Of a stretch of 64,000 nt of DNA, positions 62,517 through 64,000 are shown in pieces. This DNA is from Capsaspora owczarzaki ATCC 30864. Its lineage: Eukaryota; Opisthokonta; Filasterea. The translations under genes and the position numbers were made by a program. The DNA is taken from contig NW_011887309.1 in assembly GCF_000151315.2 (NCBI RefSeq), forward strand, positions 104,006 to 168,005, read 5' to 3'. Position 1 is the stretch's first letter. Every line of letters begins with the position of its first letter. The notes under the pieces were generated by a model. It ran no database searches, was not told the DNA's origin, and saw nothing but the letters and a program-made list of their open reading frames with translations.

Positions 62517-63945
62517 ATGTCAAAAAGGGCGACCTTTGGTCTAGTGTTGCTGCTCGGCGTGATTCTCAATCATGCCCAGTTGACACAAGCAGTCAATGCA
62601 TGTGGCTCTGGCGGAGTGTGCACTTGCACGGGAACTGGTGTCAGTTGCATAAGCAAATATCTCACAGCCATTCCAAGCGAAATCCCAGTCGACACAACAA
62701 AATTGTACGAGTTGCTGTTGAGTTGACCTTGCCTCGAAGCATTGCCCTCCTGACTCGGCATTTGGGCGATAGGACACTGAGCTTCAACCAGATCACCAGC
62801 ATTTCTGCTAACGCGTTCGCTGGCCTGACTGCACTGACTGATTTGTAAGCAAGCAACGACAAGACATATCAAACCCATACAACTCGCTCATTCGTGACAC
62901 AATCCGCAGGCAACTCAATAACAACAACATCACCATCATTCCCGACTATACATTCGCAAATCTGCCTGCGCTGACAGAATTGTAAGCAAGCAAAAGTCAT
63001 GAAGGATCATGCACCAAACAGCTCACTCGTTTGCAACACTAGACACCTGTTCTTCAACCCAATCACCAGCATTTCCGCAAACTCGTTCGCAGGTCTGACT
63101 GTGCTGAATCTTTTGTAAGCAGACACAGTCGTGAAGAATCACTTCACACACACGGCTCACTCTTTGTGACTCTTTCTGTAGAAATTCGTACAACTGCCAG
63201 ATCACCAGTATTGCTGCAAACGCATTCACAGACCTTTCGAAGCTGACGAACATGTAAGCAAGCAGAAATATGAAGCATCCCTCAAACGGCCCACTTGTTT
63301 GCGACTCTATCTGCAGGCAGATGAGCGGGAACCAGATCACCAGCATTGCTCCAAACGTATTCTCAGGCATGAGCGCGCTGAAAATATTGTAAGCAAGTAA
63401 AGTCATGAGGAATCAAGCCCAAACTGCTCACTCGTTTGCGACTCTGTAGGTATCTAAATGGCAATCAGATCACCAGCATATCCGCCTCTGCATTCACGGG
63501 TCTGACTGCGCTGACCTACCTGTAAGCCAGCCAAGTCATGAAAGGTCAAGCCCGTAAAACGCGCTCATTCGTGACAATCTGTAGAAGTTTAGACAGCAAC
63601 CAGATCAGCAGCATTGCTCTAAACGCATTCCCAGGCATGAGCGCGCTGAAAATATTGTAAGCAAGTAAATTCATGAGGAATCATGCAAAGACTGACTCGT
63701 TTGCGACTCTATCTGCAGGCGACTAAACATCAATCAGATTACCGGCATTTCTGCAGGCGTATTCACAGACCTGAGCGCGCTGAAGGAATTGTAAGCAGAG
63801 ATCGGACGACTAACATACAAGGGCTGACTCGTTTACGACCCTATCTGCAGGTGGTTAAATGACAACCAGATCACCAGCATTTCCGCCAACGCTTTTACAG
63901 GCCTGACGGCGCTGACTTTTCTGTACGCAATCAAATGCCATGAAG

Positions 63946-64000
<55 letters not shown>
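62517..64000 (+). CDS. Second LRR receptor-type gene, 5' part only (cut by window end)
   Basis: Exon 1 (62517-62704) encodes a signal peptide (ATFGLVLLLGVILNHAQLTQ) and an LRRNT cap (CGSGGVCTCTGTGVSC, YLTAIPSEIPVDTT) closely resembling that of the upstream LRR receptor. Nine 72-nt LRR exons follow, starting at 62773, 62910, 63043, 63182, 63317, 63450, 63585, 63719 and 63851. All are phase 2, with introns carrying the same GTAAGCAAGC, ATGA(A/G)GAATCA and GCTCACTCGTTTGCGACT elements. The last visible donor (63923) is followed by a CA repeat to the window end. Whether a kinase domain follows cannot be seen; by analogy it is probable. Confidence 0.85.
63948..64000. repeat. (CA)n run at the window edge, inside an intron
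   Basis: CA dinucleotides run to the last base of the window within an intron of the second LRR gene. The repeat's real length is unknown because the window ends in it. Confidence 0.95.

Overview
The window is nuclear DNA from a compact eukaryotic genome. Most genes carry short GT-AG introns (mostly about 45-150 nt) and intergenic gaps are often 70-450 nt. The gene set includes receptor tyrosine kinases with HRDLAARN and DFG motifs, fibronectin-III and leucine-rich-repeat ectodomains, an ASPM homologue, an ARS2/SERRATE homologue, a GT41 (OGT-type) glycosyltransferase, CPTP, GPN2, COG2, MED8 and mitochondrial proteins. Single-pass receptor tyrosine kinases in such a compact genome suggest a unicellular holozoan. 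A filasterean such as Capsaspora is my best guess, from family knowledge and not from a database match. No RNA genes, CRISPR arrays or bacterial-type elements were seen.

Layout: 0.6-3.9 kb (-) ARS2; 4.4-5.9 kb (-) HAD-like protein; 6.6-6.8 kb (-) small membrane protein; 7.1-12.4 kb (-) ASPM; 13.0-19.0 kb (-) receptor tyrosine kinase with about 14 FN3 domains; 20.2-23.0 kb (+) mitochondrial aspartate aminotransferase; 23.1-24.9 kb (-) RMP1/NEPRO-like protein; 25.3-28.5 kb (+) GT41 glycosyltransferase with an N-terminal signal sequence; 28.7-31.7 kb (+) mitochondrial EF-G2; 32.1-33.4 kb (+) GPN2; 33.4-34.5 kb (-) CPTP; 34.9-37.0 kb (+) NDUFV1; 37.2-38.4 kb (-) MED8; 39.2-46.4 kb (+) large C2/coiled-coil protein; 46.6-49.9 kb (-) COG2; 50.0-50.7 kb (+) 5'-truncated tyrosine-kinase copy; 52.5-61.2 kb (+) LRR receptor tyrosine kinase; 62.5 kb to the window end (+) the start of a second LRR gene. 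For twelve genes the exon boundaries I assigned add up to an intact reading frame; these sums are given in the entries.

The most unusual region is 50-64 kb. The LRR receptor kinase carries 45 consecutive exons, each exactly 72 nt and each encoding one 24-residue LRR. All are bounded by phase-2 introns of similar length and sequence. Part of the array has been duplicated in large blocks, introns included. Most differences between copies fall on the predicted concave (ligand-facing) positions. A second gene with the same design starts 1.3 kb downstream, and a truncated kinase copy lies upstream. The FN3 receptor at 13-19 kb shares the same juxtamembrane and kinase module. Together these look like a receptor family that evolves by exon amplification and ectodomain swapping, and whose symmetric exons could in principle be skipped without breaking the frame.
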